This document shows, piece after piece, positions 16,271 through 27,200 of a stretch of 64,000 bases of DNA (position 1 is its first letter; each line of letters begins with the position of its first letter). A program made the translations under genes and the position numbers. Source of the stretch: GCA-016699445 sp964555055 (GTDB lineage Bacteria > UBA10199 > JACPAL01 > GCA-016699445); the NCBI GenBank assembly GCA_964555055.1, contig CAZKQW010000001.1:124001-188000 (forward strand), given 5' to 3'. The notes beneath the pieces were generated by a model. The model had not been told where the DNA came from, did not search any database, and was given only the letters and a program-made list of their open reading frames with translations.

Positions 16271-17635
16271 ATGATGGGAATGAAAAAAATCACACGGGCG
16301 GCTTCTCTTATTTTATTCTTCCTGCTTTCACCAAACCTGAAGGCCGCGACCGATTATTTTTCCGTCCTTTCGCAGCAATCGCCTTTTCAACCGGGCGACT
16401 TAATCGCCAACCTCGGGTCCGATAATCTCCTCAAGCATCAATGGCAGGCTTGGGCTGAATTCAATTATCTCCATAAGCCCCTTCAACTCACGCGTGGCGG
16501 CGTCACCGTGGGAGGCATCGTCGACCGGCTTTTCGTCCAACACATCGGAGCCGCTTGGGCGCCGACGGACTGGTGGAATTTCGAAATGGATTTTCCCCTG
16601 ATCTATAAGGTCGAATACCGGGATCCCACGATCCCGATCGCGGTCAACGCCACTAGTAAGTTTTCTATTGGCGACGTTTTTTTACGCCAACGGTTCACGA
16701 TCTTAAGACGCAACGAATACCCGGTGGGGCTTTCATTGAACCCCTATGTGACGATACCCACCGGTCGTGAGACCTATTACGTGGCCGATCAATACCCAAC
16801 CGGTGGTCTCATCGTGTCCTTAGACCGCAATTTCGGCAAGCACGTTTCCGTGGTGTTGAATACCGGCGCGGAAACCGGACAACGCATCCATCTTTACGAT
16901 CTCGATACGAGACATCGGATCCTCGTCGGTGGAGGATTCTCCGTGAGACCGATCCCGTCATGGACGCTTAAAGCCGAGATCGCTTCCAAGACGGATATGG
17001 AGAATCCGTTCCAAGACAAGCTTCGATCCCCTACGGAAGCCTTATTCGGAACGGACATCGAAACAGGATTTCATGGGATCAAACTCGCTGCCGGCGGAGG
17101 GCTCTCCGTCATTCGAGGGTATGACACGCCTCTCTACCGTTTCATGGCGGGTCTTTCGTACGCCTCGCCGCGCCCCTACCGAGCGCCGCGGGAGAAGAAG
17201 AAATGGGTTGAAGAAAACACCGAGTCTCGATCCTCGAGCGATTCGTCCACGGGAGCCGTCATTCGCATGGATGAGTCATTGATTCGCGGTCAGATCGAAA
17301 CCTTCAAACCGATTCATTTTAAGTCAGGCTCCGTCGCCCTCTCCGCAGACGCTAAGCGACTCATCGACTCCCTTTCCGACCTTCTTTTAAAGCATCCTGA
17401 GATCCAAGAACTGGAGATCATCGGACACGCCGATCTTACCGGCACAGCCCCAGCCAACGAAAATCTCTCCCTTCGCAGGGCCGAAGTCGTCATGAGGCAC
17501 TTGGAGCTGAGAGGGATTCCGGATGATTTAGAGCTCATTCCGCTGGGAGTCTCCTCCGATCACCCGCTCGGCGACAATCAGACTGCGGAAGGACGTCAAC
17601 AAAACCGCCGCGTCGTCTTCCACTATAGCCACTAA
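16271..17635 (+). CDS. Outer-membrane beta-barrel protein with C-terminal OmpA domain
   Basis: A 454-aa exported protein: signal peptide (about residues 1-25, ending LKA), a large middle region of alternating aromatic-polar strands that probably forms a beta-barrel (about 40-300), a polar linker with Ser-rich SRSSSDSS, and a C-terminal OmpA-type peptidoglycan-binding domain (about 340-452) with IIGHADLTG and RRAEVVMRHL. It likely tethers the outer membrane to peptidoglycan. Several nearby Met codons make the exact start uncertain by 3-9 bp. The preceding 16189-16270 region is AT-rich and probably holds the divergent promoters for this gene and the desulfurase. Confidence 0.85.
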   Translation: MMGMKKITRAASLILFFLLSPNLKAATDYFSVLSQQSPFQPGDLIANLGSDNLLKHQWQAWAEFNYLHKPLQLTRGGVTVGGIVDRLFVQHIGAAWAPTDWWNFEMDFPLIYKVEYRDPTIPIAVNATSKFSIGDVFLRQRFTILRRNEYPVGLSLNPYVTIPTGRETYYVADQYPTGGLIVSLDRNFGKHVSVVLNTGAETGQRIHLYDLDTRHRILVGGGFSVRPIPSWTLKAEIASKTDMENPFQDKLRSPTEALFGTDIETGFHGIKLAAGGGLSVIRGYDTPLYRFMAGLSYASPRPYRAPREKKKWVEENTESRSSSDSSTGAVIRMDESLIRGQIETFKPIHFKSGSVALSADAKRLIDSLSDLLLKHPEIQELEIIGHADLTGTAPANENLSLRRAEVVMRHLELRGIPDDLELIPLGVSSDHPLGDNQTAEGRQQNRRVVFHYSH

Positions 17636-17695
17636 AATCCGTTTTTCCCCTTAAGTTTTTTCAAGACAGACCGTCCTAGTCCTTTGGAGCGTATT

Positions 17696-17848
17696 ATGCA
17701 GATGGAATGGGGAAACATGGAAGAGATGGTCTTTTCGATACTGTGGTCGACCACATGCGTCGCTTTCCTGATTTTTCTCCTAAAAGCCCGCGTAGTCTTC
17801 GGTAAAAACAGGGTTTTTCATATCAAGCAAAAATTGAAGATGGACTGA
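17696..17848 (+). CDS. 50-aa single-helix membrane peptide
   Basis: A short gene in the 271-bp space between two larger ones, with GGAG 7 nt before its ATG. The product has an acidic, Met-rich N-terminus (MQMEWGNMEEM), one membrane helix (about residues 12-29) and a basic C-terminal tail including VVFGKNRVF and KQKLKMD. The juxtamembrane part resembles the C-terminal anchor of the giant protein encoded next (VLLGKNRIL near its end). It may be a separate small protein or a displaced anchor remnant. No family is recognised. Confidence 0.5.
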   Translation: MQMEWGNMEEMVFSILWSTTCVAFLIFLLKARVVFGKNRVFHIKQKLKMD

Positions 17849-17906
17849 GTATTTTTCCCTAAATTTTTATCCAAAAAGCGCCGTTCCGTATTTCGAGGAG
17901 GGCTCA

Positions 17907-20900
17907 ATGGCCTATTTGAGGCATACGGTAATTCTTACGTTTTTTCTACTGACTCTCAGCATGAGCCAGGCTTTTGCAGCGACATGTACCTGGAATGCTG
18001 GCTCAGCGGGTAATTGGTCTGATCCCAGCAATTGGACCAATTGCGGTGGTGTGGCCCCCCAAGCCGCAGACACCGTCGTCTTCGATGGAACATCTGTTGA
18101 AAACTGCACCATTAATACTGACATTACCGTCGCTCACCTTCAACTCAACTCGGGATACACCGGCGTCGTTTCGCAGGGCACTTCCAACATCACTGTCGAT
18201 GGAGCCTATACCCAGGCTGCCGGGACCTTCACCGGTGGCAGCGGCAATTTTCTCTTAGGCACGTATTGGGCAGCTTGGGATCGCTTTACTTTAAGCGGAG
18301 GAACCTTCACAGCGCCTTCAGGTACTTTTACCATCGCCTATGGCTCTTGGGCGCACTACGCAGGAGGCACCTTCGCCCACAATAATGGTACTGTCGCTTT
18401 TACAGACAGCTTTTACCTCCTCAACCTAGCGAATACAGCCACGGAAACTTTTTACAACTTAACCGTCAACCTCGGCGCAGACGGAAACTATGTTCGCCTC
18501 TTCGTCTCCGGGGGAAGCGCCACCATCCAAGTCAGCAATCTCCTGCTTCTTCAAAATGGAACGCTCTATGCTGCTAGCGGTGGCTGGACATCAACTGGCT
18601 CTCTCACAGTTAAATCCACTTTCGACGGAGGCGATGTCGATTTTTCTAACGCCAACTTAAGCTTCACTGGTGATGCCAGCAATCTGACGATTGAATCGGG
18701 CGCGACACTTCCCCAATTTACTTATAATCCTTCCGCGGGTAGCTTCACATTACCAGGTACGGCGACTTTCATGAATACGCTTACTTTAAGCGCCAGAGAT
18801 TTCAACATGGGATCGGGTAATATCTCTGTCAAAAATATAACCTTATCGGGCAGCACGGTAACCAGTACATCCGGAACATTAACCATCACCGAAAACTTCA
18901 CCCATACGGGAGGGACCTTCGATGCTAACGGAGGAACCGTAACAATTGGAGGAGCAGGTGGTGCCACTTTTAATAACGCCAGCGAAATTACCTTTAATCA
19001 TTTAAACATTACCAAATCCAATTGGGCCACAACTATCGCGGATGGTGATACATTCACGGTAGCTGGGAATTTAAGCCTCACCGGTGCGGGAGGGTTAGTC
19101 TTTGCCAACATGAGCACGTGCGTCTTGAATGCGAAAGGACATGTTACCGTAGGAGCAGGCTTCGGATCTAATTGGACCACTCGAGACTCTAGAATTACTT
19201 TTACAGGGACTGGTAATCAAACCTTCACTCTCACAGGAGCTACGGGAGATTACGATGGGGATATCGTCATCAACAAGGCTTCAGGTACGGTGAGTCTGGC
19301 GTCGGCTCTCGTCATGAATAGCGACAATCAGGATCAAGACCTCACCATCACTTCAGGAACTCTCAGCCTTGCCGGAAATGATTTAACCGTCAATGGCTCG
19401 AGTAGCACCATGACCGTTGCCAATGGAGGAGTACTTCAATTACAAGGAGGAGAAAACATCACAGCCAACACGGGCTATCCTACCTTCGCCTCCGGCAGTA
19501 CCGTTAAATACGTGGGAACAGCTACGGGCGGCAGTCCTGATTACACGATTAAAAATTATTCCTACTCCAACCTGACTATCGCCGGCGGTAACTCAAGCCT
19601 CTTTGCTCAGGGAGCCAACACGACCGTTGCCGGAACTCTCACTCTCACCAGTGGCATTTATGATATTGCCGGATATAACCTCATCGGTGGGGGGACGATC
19701 GATAACGACTCAGCATCCACAGGAAACACGCGCTTCAGACTCCGTGGTGGTGAAACGATCACTATGACTAAGGATACCGACACGGGTCTTGTCGAGTACA
19801 CAGGAACGAGCACGTATGCGACACTTCCTTATGGAAACTCTTACAATAATCTAACCTTCAATGGCTCGGGCGGGTCTTTTACTCACGACAACACGTTGGA
19901 CATCAATGGCAACCTCACGATCACGGCCGGTACGTTAAACAGCAACGGTCAAAACATCACCCTAGCCGGCAACTGGTCCAACAGCGGAACTTATACATCC
20001 GGTGCGAACACCGTCACCTTCGATGGCTCCGGCGCTCAGTCCCTCGTCTCCGGCGGCAACTCAGGCGATGGGTATGATTTCAACAACCTGACCGTCAATA
20101 AAGCGGGCGGTACCCTCACTCTTTCCAGCAACGATGTCGAAATTGACGGCAACTTCACTCTCACCGCAGGGACTCTCGATGCCAATGCTCGCACGATGAC
20201 CGTACGAGGAAATTGGGACAACAATGATAGTTTCCTAGCCAATGGCAGCACCGTCAATCTCGGCACCGCTTCTCAAACTATTTCCGGATCAACAAGTTTT
20301 CATAATCTTACTAAACAAGTTTCCTCCGCCGCCACTTTGACTCTGACCGCAGGAACCACCCAGACCGTCACTAATACGTTAACTTTAAATGGGGCATCTG
20401 GTCAGCTTTTAACCATCGCTAGTTCCACGACTTCCGCCGCTATCTTCAATGCAGCCACTTCAACTGTCAGTCATCTTTCCGTCTCTTACAACAACAACAT
20501 GGATGATTCTCCTATCGCGTGTTGGATCGGTTGTACTAATGGCGGTAACAATACCAACTGGAGTTTCAGCGCCCCCACCGTCACTCTTTCGCGAGATAAC
20601 GCCACCATCGCCGAAAATGGAGGTACGGCTGCTATCACCGCGACTCTCTCGGCTGCCTCTCCCTATAATACGGTCATCAACTTAAGTTATTCCGGTACGG
20701 CCACCAATGTTTCCGACTACACGCGTTCTGGTACCAGCATCACCATCATCGCAGGCACTACCACTAACACAGCGACTCTGACGGGCGTGCACGACACATT
20801 GGATGAAGACGACGAGACGATCATCACCTCCATCAGCTCCGTTGATAATAGTTATGCCACGGACACAGGAGCTACACCCACCGTCACGATCACCGATGAC

Positions 20901-23531
20901 GACGCCGCACCTTCGGTCGCTTGGACCGCTTCTTCGCAATCCTCCGCGGATGAAACCAATGGCGCTACGATGACTGTCACCGCGCAACTTTCCGCCGCTT
21001 CTGGAAGGAATATTTCCATTCCTTTTACGGTGACCGGCACAGCGACGGGATCAGGCACCGATTACTCTATCACGGCCTCACCCCTTACCATCAATGCGGG
21101 TGGGACTACCGTTTCAGCTACGATTACTCTCGTCGGTGATACTTTGGATGAAGATAATGAAACTGTCATTTTAACTATCGGCTCTCCCACGAACGCTTCA
21201 CAAGGCGCTACACTCATCCACACCGCAACGATCACTGATGACGACGCAGAGCCTACTGTGGCCTGGACTTCATCTTCCCAATCCACAGCCGAAACGAACG
21301 GCGCGACACTCACGGTCACTGCCCAGCTTTCAGCGGTTTCCGCTAAAAATATCTCTGTACCTTTTACGGTAACGGGAACGGCGACGGGAGCCGGAACGGA
21401 TTATACGATCACATCGTCGCCGATCAGCATCAATGCCGGTTCCACGACGGCAACGGCGACGGTCACGATCGTCGGTGATAATTACGATGAAGCCGACGAA
21501 ACGATGATTTTAACGATTGATTCCCCGACCAATGCTTCCCAAGGCGCTACCCTCGTCCACACCGCCACTATTACCGACGATGATGCGACGCCGACACTCA
21601 CCCTTACCAGTGTGACCGTCGGCGAAGCCGATAGTTCTGCCACTGTTACCGTTTCCATGACGAATTATAGTGGCTCATCCGTGACCGTCGATTACGCGAC
21701 TTCTAACGGTACGGCCACCGCAGGATCCGACTATACGACAGCTTCCGGGACTCTTACTTGGACTTCCGGACAAACAGGAAACAAGACGTTTAACGTCTCC
21801 ATCACGGATGATTCGATCCATGAAGACAATGAAACCGTCGCTCTGGCCATTTCCAATGTCGCCCATGCCACCCTTTCGGTATCCGCCGCTACACTCACTA
21901 TTACGGACAATGATGCTTCCTCCAGCGGCGGATCCAGCGGATCGGGTGATGGAAGCGGAGGAGCCAGTGGCGGTGGAGGAGGATCTGGGGGCAGTAGCGG
22001 ATCTTCTGGATCTAGTGGATCCGGTGGCGAGTCTGAAACAGGAGGATCCAGCGGCAGCTCGGATTCTGGAGAGGATTCGCCTCTCTCCGTCCAAGCCTCG
22101 CATGTCGATACGGGTCTAGTCTATGAAACCCATGGCGGAGAGGGGATCCTTTTAGCCACCTCCGATGACGCCGACATCTCCACGGAAGGCGTACAATACA
22201 CCGTCGATAGCGTGACCGTCACCATTCCCGCCGGTAGCGGCACCACCCGTGACATTGTCGTCACTAGCGAACCGGCCTCCGACGACGAAGACATCATCTT
22301 TTCCTCTCCTTACGCGAGTTCCGGCGCTGGATTGGCCGTGATTATTCCGAGGACTTCTCTGATCGAAGATGCAAGCTTCCTCGACATGGAAGTGGCCCCA
22401 AGCGTTTCCGCTTTGACGGTCCCCATACTTCGTTCCGAATCGGTCAGCGGGTCCACGGTTCTGTATGGCCGTCAAGCCGGGGATCATTTCGGCGCTTATG
22501 TCGCGTCGGGAGACGTCAATGGAGACGGTTCGATCGAATACCTTTTCGCGGCTCCTGGAGAAGGGTTGTACGGAGAGATTCATATCTTCAACCAAGACTT
22601 GGTCGAAGTCGCTACGATTTTCGGAAGCGCGGACCAACCAATCCGCTCCATCCTGGTCGCACAGATGATGGGCGCCTCTACGGCGGATATCAACTTCGGG
22701 CCCGGTAACCGAGCCCTCAATTCCGATCTCGTTAATGTGTCGGCCTTGGAGCTTTCGGAATACTCTTCACGCATCACTTCCCTGGAAGGATCGTCTAACG
22801 TCGAAGGGTCTCTCGACTTATCGGAAATCGACACAAACGCCGTTGTCGGCGCTGGCAACACTTACCAATCTTTCACCACCGGCGACGTCAATGGAGACAA
22901 TACCAACGACTTGATCGTCTCCACATCCAACTCCATCGCCATTTTCCTGGGCCCTATCACTCCCGCCACCTCCGTCTCTTATACCAACGCTAGTCACATC
23001 ATTACCGGCGATGGAGGCTCTTTCGGTCAATCGCTCGCGACCGCAGACATCAACCACGACGGCATCGACGATCTGCTGATCGGCGCCCCCGATTACGACC
23101 CTCATGGGGCCATTTACGTCCTCTTCGGGCGTTATTTTTGGGACACGGATTCCATCACGAACCAAATATCCTTAGGACTCGCGTCTCAAGTGACGGGATC
23201 CACGGGCAGAATCGGGAGTGACATGTTGATTCGCAGCGCCGATGCCGCAGCCTTCACTCTTTACACTCCCGAAACCGCGACCTCGACACTGACCCTCACC
23301 CTCACCAGCGACGTCGTGATCGATCAGTCCAATGAAGTGCACGTCGCAGGAAACGAATCCGCCTTAGGGTGTACCCTCCTTCTTCGAGAAGAGGGTGGCG
23401 CTAGGGATCGATCGACTTCCGTGATGATCGGGATACTCCTTCTTGCGATGATCGCTTTAAGGTCTCAGGTTCTTCTCGGTAAAAATAGAATCCTCCAAAG
23501 GAGGCCTCGGGTCGAAGTCGATCGACTTTAA
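17907..23531 (+). CDS. Giant surface protein with beta-helix-like repeats, Calx-beta and FG-GAP domains
   Basis: A 1874-aa secreted or surface-anchored protein, probably adhesive or structural. In order: signal peptide (1-24, ending AFA); a long Gly/Thr/Ser-rich region of repeated strand units (about 40-880) with recurring GNWSNSGTYTSG-type and FDGSGAQSL-type motifs, likely a beta-helix; four Calx-beta domains (about 888-1338), each closing with TITDDDA-like Ca-binding acids; a Gly-Ser linker (about 1338-1392); FG-GAP/integrin-like repeats with GDVNGDG and ADINHDGIDD (about 1520-1770); and a C-terminal hydrophobic helix (about 1835-1852) followed by an Arg-rich tail. A GAGGAGGG site precedes the ATG. 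The Cys-helix-Arg end resembles bacterial surface-sorting tails. Its 3' end overlaps a convergent gene by 75 bp. Confidence 0.85.
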   Translation: MAYLRHTVILTFFLLTLSMSQAFAATCTWNAGSAGNWSDPSNWTNCGGVAPQAADTVVFDGTSVENCTINTDITVAHLQLNSGYTGVVSQGTSNITVDGAYTQAAGTFTGGSGNFLLGTYWAAWDRFTLSGGTFTAPSGTFTIAYGSWAHYAGGTFAHNNGTVAFTDSFYLLNLANTATETFYNLTVNLGADGNYVRLFVSGGSATIQVSNLLLLQNGTLYAASGGWTSTGSLTVKSTFDGGDVDFSNANLSFTGDASNLTIESGATLPQFTYNPSAGSFTLPGTATFMNTLTLSARDFNMGSGNISVKNITLSGSTVTSTSGTLTITENFTHTGGTFDANGGTVTIGGAGGATFNNASEITFNHLNITKSNWATTIADGDTFTVAGNLSLTGAGGLVFANMSTCVLNAKGHVTVGAGFGSNWTTRDSRITFTGTGNQTFTLTGATGDYDGDIVINKASGTVSLASALVMNSDNQDQDLTITSGTLSLAGNDLTVNGSSSTMTVANGGVLQLQGGENITANTGYPTFASGSTVKYVGTATGGSPDYTIKNYSYSNLTIAGGNSSLFAQGANTTVAGTLTLTSGIYDIAGYNLIGGGTIDNDSASTGNTRFRLRGGETITMTKDTDTGLVEYTGTSTYATLPYGNSYNNLTFNGSGGSFTHDNTLDINGNLTITAGTLNSNGQNITLAGNWSNSGTYTSGANTVTFDGSGAQSLVSGGNSGDGYDFNNLTVNKAGGTLTLSSNDVEIDGNFTLTAGTLDANARTMTVRGNWDNNDSFLANGSTVNLGTASQTISGSTSFHNLTKQVSSAATLTLTAGTTQTVTNTLTLNGASGQLLTIASSTTSAAIFNAATSTVSHLSVSYNNNMDDSPIACWIGCTNGGNNTNWSFSAPTVTLSRDNATIAENGGTAAITATLSAASPYNTVINLSYSGTATNVSDYTRSGTSITIIAGTTTNTATLTGVHDTLDEDDETIITSISSVDNSYATDTGATPTVTITDDDAAPSVAWTASSQSSADETNGATMTVTAQLSAASGRNISIPFTVTGTATGSGTDYSITASPLTINAGGTTVSATITLVGDTLDEDNETVILTIGSPTNASQGATLIHTATITDDDAEPTVAWTSSSQSTAETNGATLTVTAQLSAVSAKNISVPFTVTGTATGAGTDYTITSSPISINAGSTTATATVTIVGDNYDEADETMILTIDSPTNASQGATLVHTATITDDDATPTLTLTSVTVGEADSSATVTVSMTNYSGSSVTVDYATSNGTATAGSDYTTASGTLTWTSGQTGNKTFNVSITDDSIHEDNETVALAISNVAHATLSVSAATLTITDNDASSSGGSSGSGDGSGGASGGGGGSGGSSGSSGSSGSGGESETGGSSGSSDSGEDSPLSVQASHVDTGLVYETHGGEGILLATSDDADISTEGVQYTVDSVTVTIPAGSGTTRDIVVTSEPASDDEDIIFSSPYASSGAGLAVIIPRTSLIEDASFLDMEVAPSVSALTVPILRSESVSGSTVLYGRQAGDHFGAYVASGDVNGDGSIEYLFAAPGEGLYGEIHIFNQDLVEVATIFGSADQPIRSILVAQMMGASTADINFGPGNRALNSDLVNVSALELSEYSSRITSLEGSSNVEGSLDLSEIDTNAVVGAGNTYQSFTTGDVNGDNTNDLIVSTSNSIAIFLGPITPATSVSYTNASHIITGDGGSFGQSLATADINHDGIDDLLIGAPDYDPHGAIYVLFGRYFWDTDSITNQISLGLASQVTGSTGRIGSDMLIRSADAAAFTLYTPETATSTLTLTLTSDVVIDQSNEVHVAGNESALGCTLLLREEGGARDRSTSVMIGILLLAMIALRSQVLLGKNRILQRRPRVEVDRL
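20913..21593 (+). repeat. Tandem duplication of a Calx-beta domain
   Basis: Two adjacent units of 342 bp (20913-21254) and 339 bp (21255-21593) in the giant surface gene encode nearly identical Calx-beta domains, beginning with SVAWTASSQS and TVAWTSSSQS and ending with ITDDDAEP and ITDDDATP. The flanking Calx-beta domains before and after are much more divergent, so this pair is a recent intragenic duplication. Confidence 0.8.
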
Positions 23532-24233
23532 GACGAGAACCGTCCTCTGGCCCGTCTTTTGGACCGGAGTCATTTCCCAATGGGTGGGCAGGAGGACCCC
23601 ATCCAGGACCTTAAAATCGGAATAAATCAAATCCTTGATGACTGTACCGCCTTCATCGATGAACTGCTGACGCACCGGAAGGTCATCCTTCTCACGCACC
23701 CAATAAAAGACTTTCCCCCAAACGACCGGAGCGTTGGGGTGAGGAACCAAAGCGATTTTGAAGACCTTCGAGCCGTCGATGGTTTCTTCGCCGACGATCG
23801 CATGGTCGTAATCGTCGATGTAGCTGGACTCCTTCACGAGGTCGTCATTGGAAAAATCGCTTCCCATCCACGGCTGAAGCATCATGGAGGGTGGTATCTT
23901 CATGACTTTTTCGACGGACGGAAGGTAATTCCATAAATTATAATCGATTCTTAAGAAAGCGATGTCCTTGTCTTTGGCCGGCTCCAAGATGCGCACGAAC
24001 ACTTTTTTGTTCATACGATGGTCCCACACCTTCATCCGGAACGTCCGGCTCCACTGAGGGCGGTGCACCGTCATCTCATAGTCCGAGACGTTCACATGGC
24101 TGCGCATTTTCTCGATCATCCTGGTGATGATCGCCTTCCCGTCCTTTTCCATCCCTGCAGTTTTTCCAGAGATGGAGTAAAAAACGACACCCAGTAAGAT
24201 GAAAAGCCCGAAAATTTTTTTTCTGATTTCCAT
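23457..24233 (-). CDS. LolA-like outer-membrane lipoprotein-sorting family protein
   Basis: About 258 aa from the ATG at 24233; an in-frame TTG at 24269 overlaps the preceding stop but gives a poorer signal. An N-terminal hydrophobic segment (about 5-20) acts as signal or anchor. The mature part matches the LolA-like fold of proteins annotated as outer-membrane lipoprotein-sorting, with the segments DYNLWNYLPSVEKVMKIPP and MLQPWMGSDFSNDDLVKES, and VFYWVREKDDLPVRQQF. These proteins often serve RND-type or lipid transport systems. It immediately follows the giant unknown gene on the same strand and is likely co-transcribed with it. Confidence 0.8.
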   Translation of the reverse strand: MEIRKKIFGLFILLGVVFYSISGKTAGMEKDGKAIITRMIEKMRSHVNVSDYEMTVHRPQWSRTFRMKVWDHRMNKKVFVRILEPAKDKDIAFLRIDYNLWNYLPSVEKVMKIPPSMMLQPWMGSDFSNDDLVKESSYIDDYDHAIVGEETIDGSKVFKIALVPHPNAPVVWGKVFYWVREKDDLPVRQQFIDEGGTVIKDLIYSDFKVLDGVLLPTHWEMTPVQKTGQRTVLVLKSIDFDPRPPLEDSIFTEKNLRP

Positions 24234-24265
24234 CAGCTCTTTATATAAACTTTTAAGAAGTGAAT

Positions 24266-27200
24266 TCAAGACGTCTGTGGTGATGGGTCATTATTATGAC
24301 GATTGATGGCGGCTCTGACTTCCGGCAACCTCATTAGGTAATCAGCCACCGCGTCATCAACGGGATCTGAAGCAGAATCTGCAGGCGGATCTGCGAAAGG
24401 GGCGTCAGCATCTCCCGGCGTTTTTTCATCTTTTCCCTCTTTTCTGTCTTTTCTATCGGGGGGAAGGACGGCGTTCGGGTCTTGAACAAGAGCCAAGGCA
24501 TTCCTTAAGGCAGGAGGCGTGATTTCAACTAAAACCCAAAAGCTACGAACGCGTGTCCAATAAAATAAGACGCCTTTATAAGGACCTTCCAACGCCACAT
24601 AACGCCTTCCGGCTATCGTAAACTGGGTAAAAGGAACAGATCGGTCGTAAAAATAAATAGCGCTCACATCACCGACTCGCGGAGTGACGGCTTCAAACTT
24701 ATAGCCACTGTAACTTTGTTTCACGAGTACAAACGGCCCACGCGGACTTGTCTGGCCATTTTCCAAGGGCTTTAAAGAAATTCCCAGTGGGAGTTCATTT
24801 TCCTCGAGATTCCGCATTAATACCCGAGGGATCCCCAATTTTTCCGCGATCGTCTGAGCCACTTCACGACGATGATCCGGATTTTTATAATAATCCTTGT
24901 CAATGGAGAGACCTCTTTTCTTGCGCGAAACAGTAACCAGCAAATCTTCCAATGCCTCCGGAGCCTGGGAGAAGTCTCCAGTTGTCGCGGAAGTGACCTC
25001 CCAAGCTTTCTCTAGAAGGAGATGCTTAGGCAATACGCATCCATGGAAAGAGGCTACTAAGGACTCTCCGGGATGACGCGGCATAGATAAATAAAAGCCT
25101 TCTTCCGTACGAATCACCGTGGATGAAGCCGTTTCCATTTTTTCGGTTTTCACCACTGTGATGCCTTCTTCCGAAAAAACCGCCAGGCCAAGGAAAACGA
25201 GTTTTTTCCTTCGCTTACCTTCCACGCGAAATAATACCTCATAAGTGGATCCGCTCATGGCGTCGTAAAGCTGTCGTCTGACATACGCACCGTCCTCCTT
25301 CGCCGCTTTCTCGACATCTTCCTTGAAAGACCCCGCATGGCCATCGATTAAGAAAAGAGCCTGAGGACCTTCACCGGATAGCAGCACCATTTTATGTGCC
25401 CTAGCCGGCGAAAAAAGCCCCTCTGCGCCGGGATGGGTTTTTGCGATCACGATATGAGGAGTTTCCACCCCTTCCCGACACCTTAAAACATAAGCGCCTT
25501 CACCCGCGATCTCAAAAGCGGCCGAGCTATTACCCACGGGGAAATAATAACGGACAGCGACATCCCCACCCCCTTGGGTTTGAGCAGGTCCGCGTACCAC
25601 TAAAAAATGCCCTCCTCTTTTAGGCTGAGGAAGACTCGCAATGGTTAAGGATAGATTTGGATTACCGGGAAGTTCCACGCTTATTTCCGTGGGCTTCCCC
25701 TCAGGAATAGGAATCCGCACTTCATCACCCGGAGATGCTTGGCGAGACTTTAAAAAGGCTTCCACATGGCTCCGATGGGGTAGGCGGCCCGGACTCTCCC
25801 AAATCACGGGAATAGGCCTACCGTCGGGACCGGCATCTCGGGTCTCGTTCGCGTAAAAATTACCGCAGAAAAAATTTCTTCCACCCCATGAGATCACCCA
25901 AACACGATTGGAGGTTTGAGACACCTGCGCAGCCCCACTGGCATTTCCAATGGATATGTCGACGCGATCCGTTTTCGTTTGAGGTCGCCAAACCTGATGC
26001 AAGAGATCGTATTCCAGAGGGACGACGACATCCTTTCGAATGGCGCCCTCCGTCCCCTCCGCAGCTTGAAATTCAAATCGTACTCTTAACCTTTTTCGGC
26101 CTTCCGGTGCAGCAAGCTCCGTTCTTCTCTGAGGCACATAGATGAATGGTTCCCCCGTTGGAAATTTTTCAATTCTTTCAGGCGATGTTTCATCGTTGCC
26201 ACGCACTCTCGAAGGTTTCATTTTAGGAGGATTGGCGGCAATAGAGACGCCTTCTCGTTCCTGCATAATAGCGGCAGGCGTCCAATCATTCGGATTGAAA
26301 CTCACGCCTTCCCATTCGCTGTCATTACCTCCGAGACTGATTCGACCGACGCTGAAATGACTGGGATCGTCCTCAAATACGAAACGCCATTGGAGAGAGT
26401 CTGTCCTGGAGGTATCCCCCGATGAAAAAGAAACGCCTATCGTCCCCTCCTCGTCCCTTTCGACCAAAATATTCGCTGGATCTAGGGATTTCCCTTGGAC
26501 GCTTACGCCAGCCACTTCGCTTTGACGTCCCGCTTGGTGATGCATCACCACACGGACGTCATGGCCATCCGAGTGCGTTAGATGAGTCTCGCTGAACACT
26601 CCCGGCACCGCTGTGGAATAACCCGGAGAAAGATCCAGTACGATCGGCGCCTGTTCCAGCCACTCAGAACGTATTCTCACCACCGGTTGTCCGAATATAG
26701 GGGTCGCAAGCCCGGGCTGATCGTCAAATTGGACACGAACCTCTATCGGTATCGAGGGAAGGGGAGCTCCCGTATAAACGGAAACCAGCCTAAGTTGCTC
26801 ATCCGCTTCCCGCGTCACATGGCCAAAGGTAAGACCGAAATCCGGACTCAAAAATTTCCCTCGAGCGCCATCCAATAAAGAATGAAAGGCACGTATCACC
26901 CTAGAAGTCCCGTCTTCTTCTTGAAGAAGAATCGACCATCGACCTTCTACAGTCTCTACTCTAAACCTAAAAGCATTTTGGGATGTAATTAATCGATTAC
27001 CTATGACCACTTCTGGCTTTCTGGGATCAACACGGGGACGTCTCCTCTCCATCATTAGGATGCCTGCGTCTGCATCGGGTATCCAACGCCCATCGCGAAA
27101 GACCATCGGTACTTTTAGTGTCCACCCATAAAATGTATAAGACTTTTCACCATCACGGTTGAAGACGCCGAAGACAACAGCCGCTGAATGGACGCCGGGT

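Noticed and set aside
20682..22103. Minus-strand open frames within the giant surface gene
   Set aside because: They are artefacts of the Thr/Ser/Gly-rich repeat coding on the plus strand.
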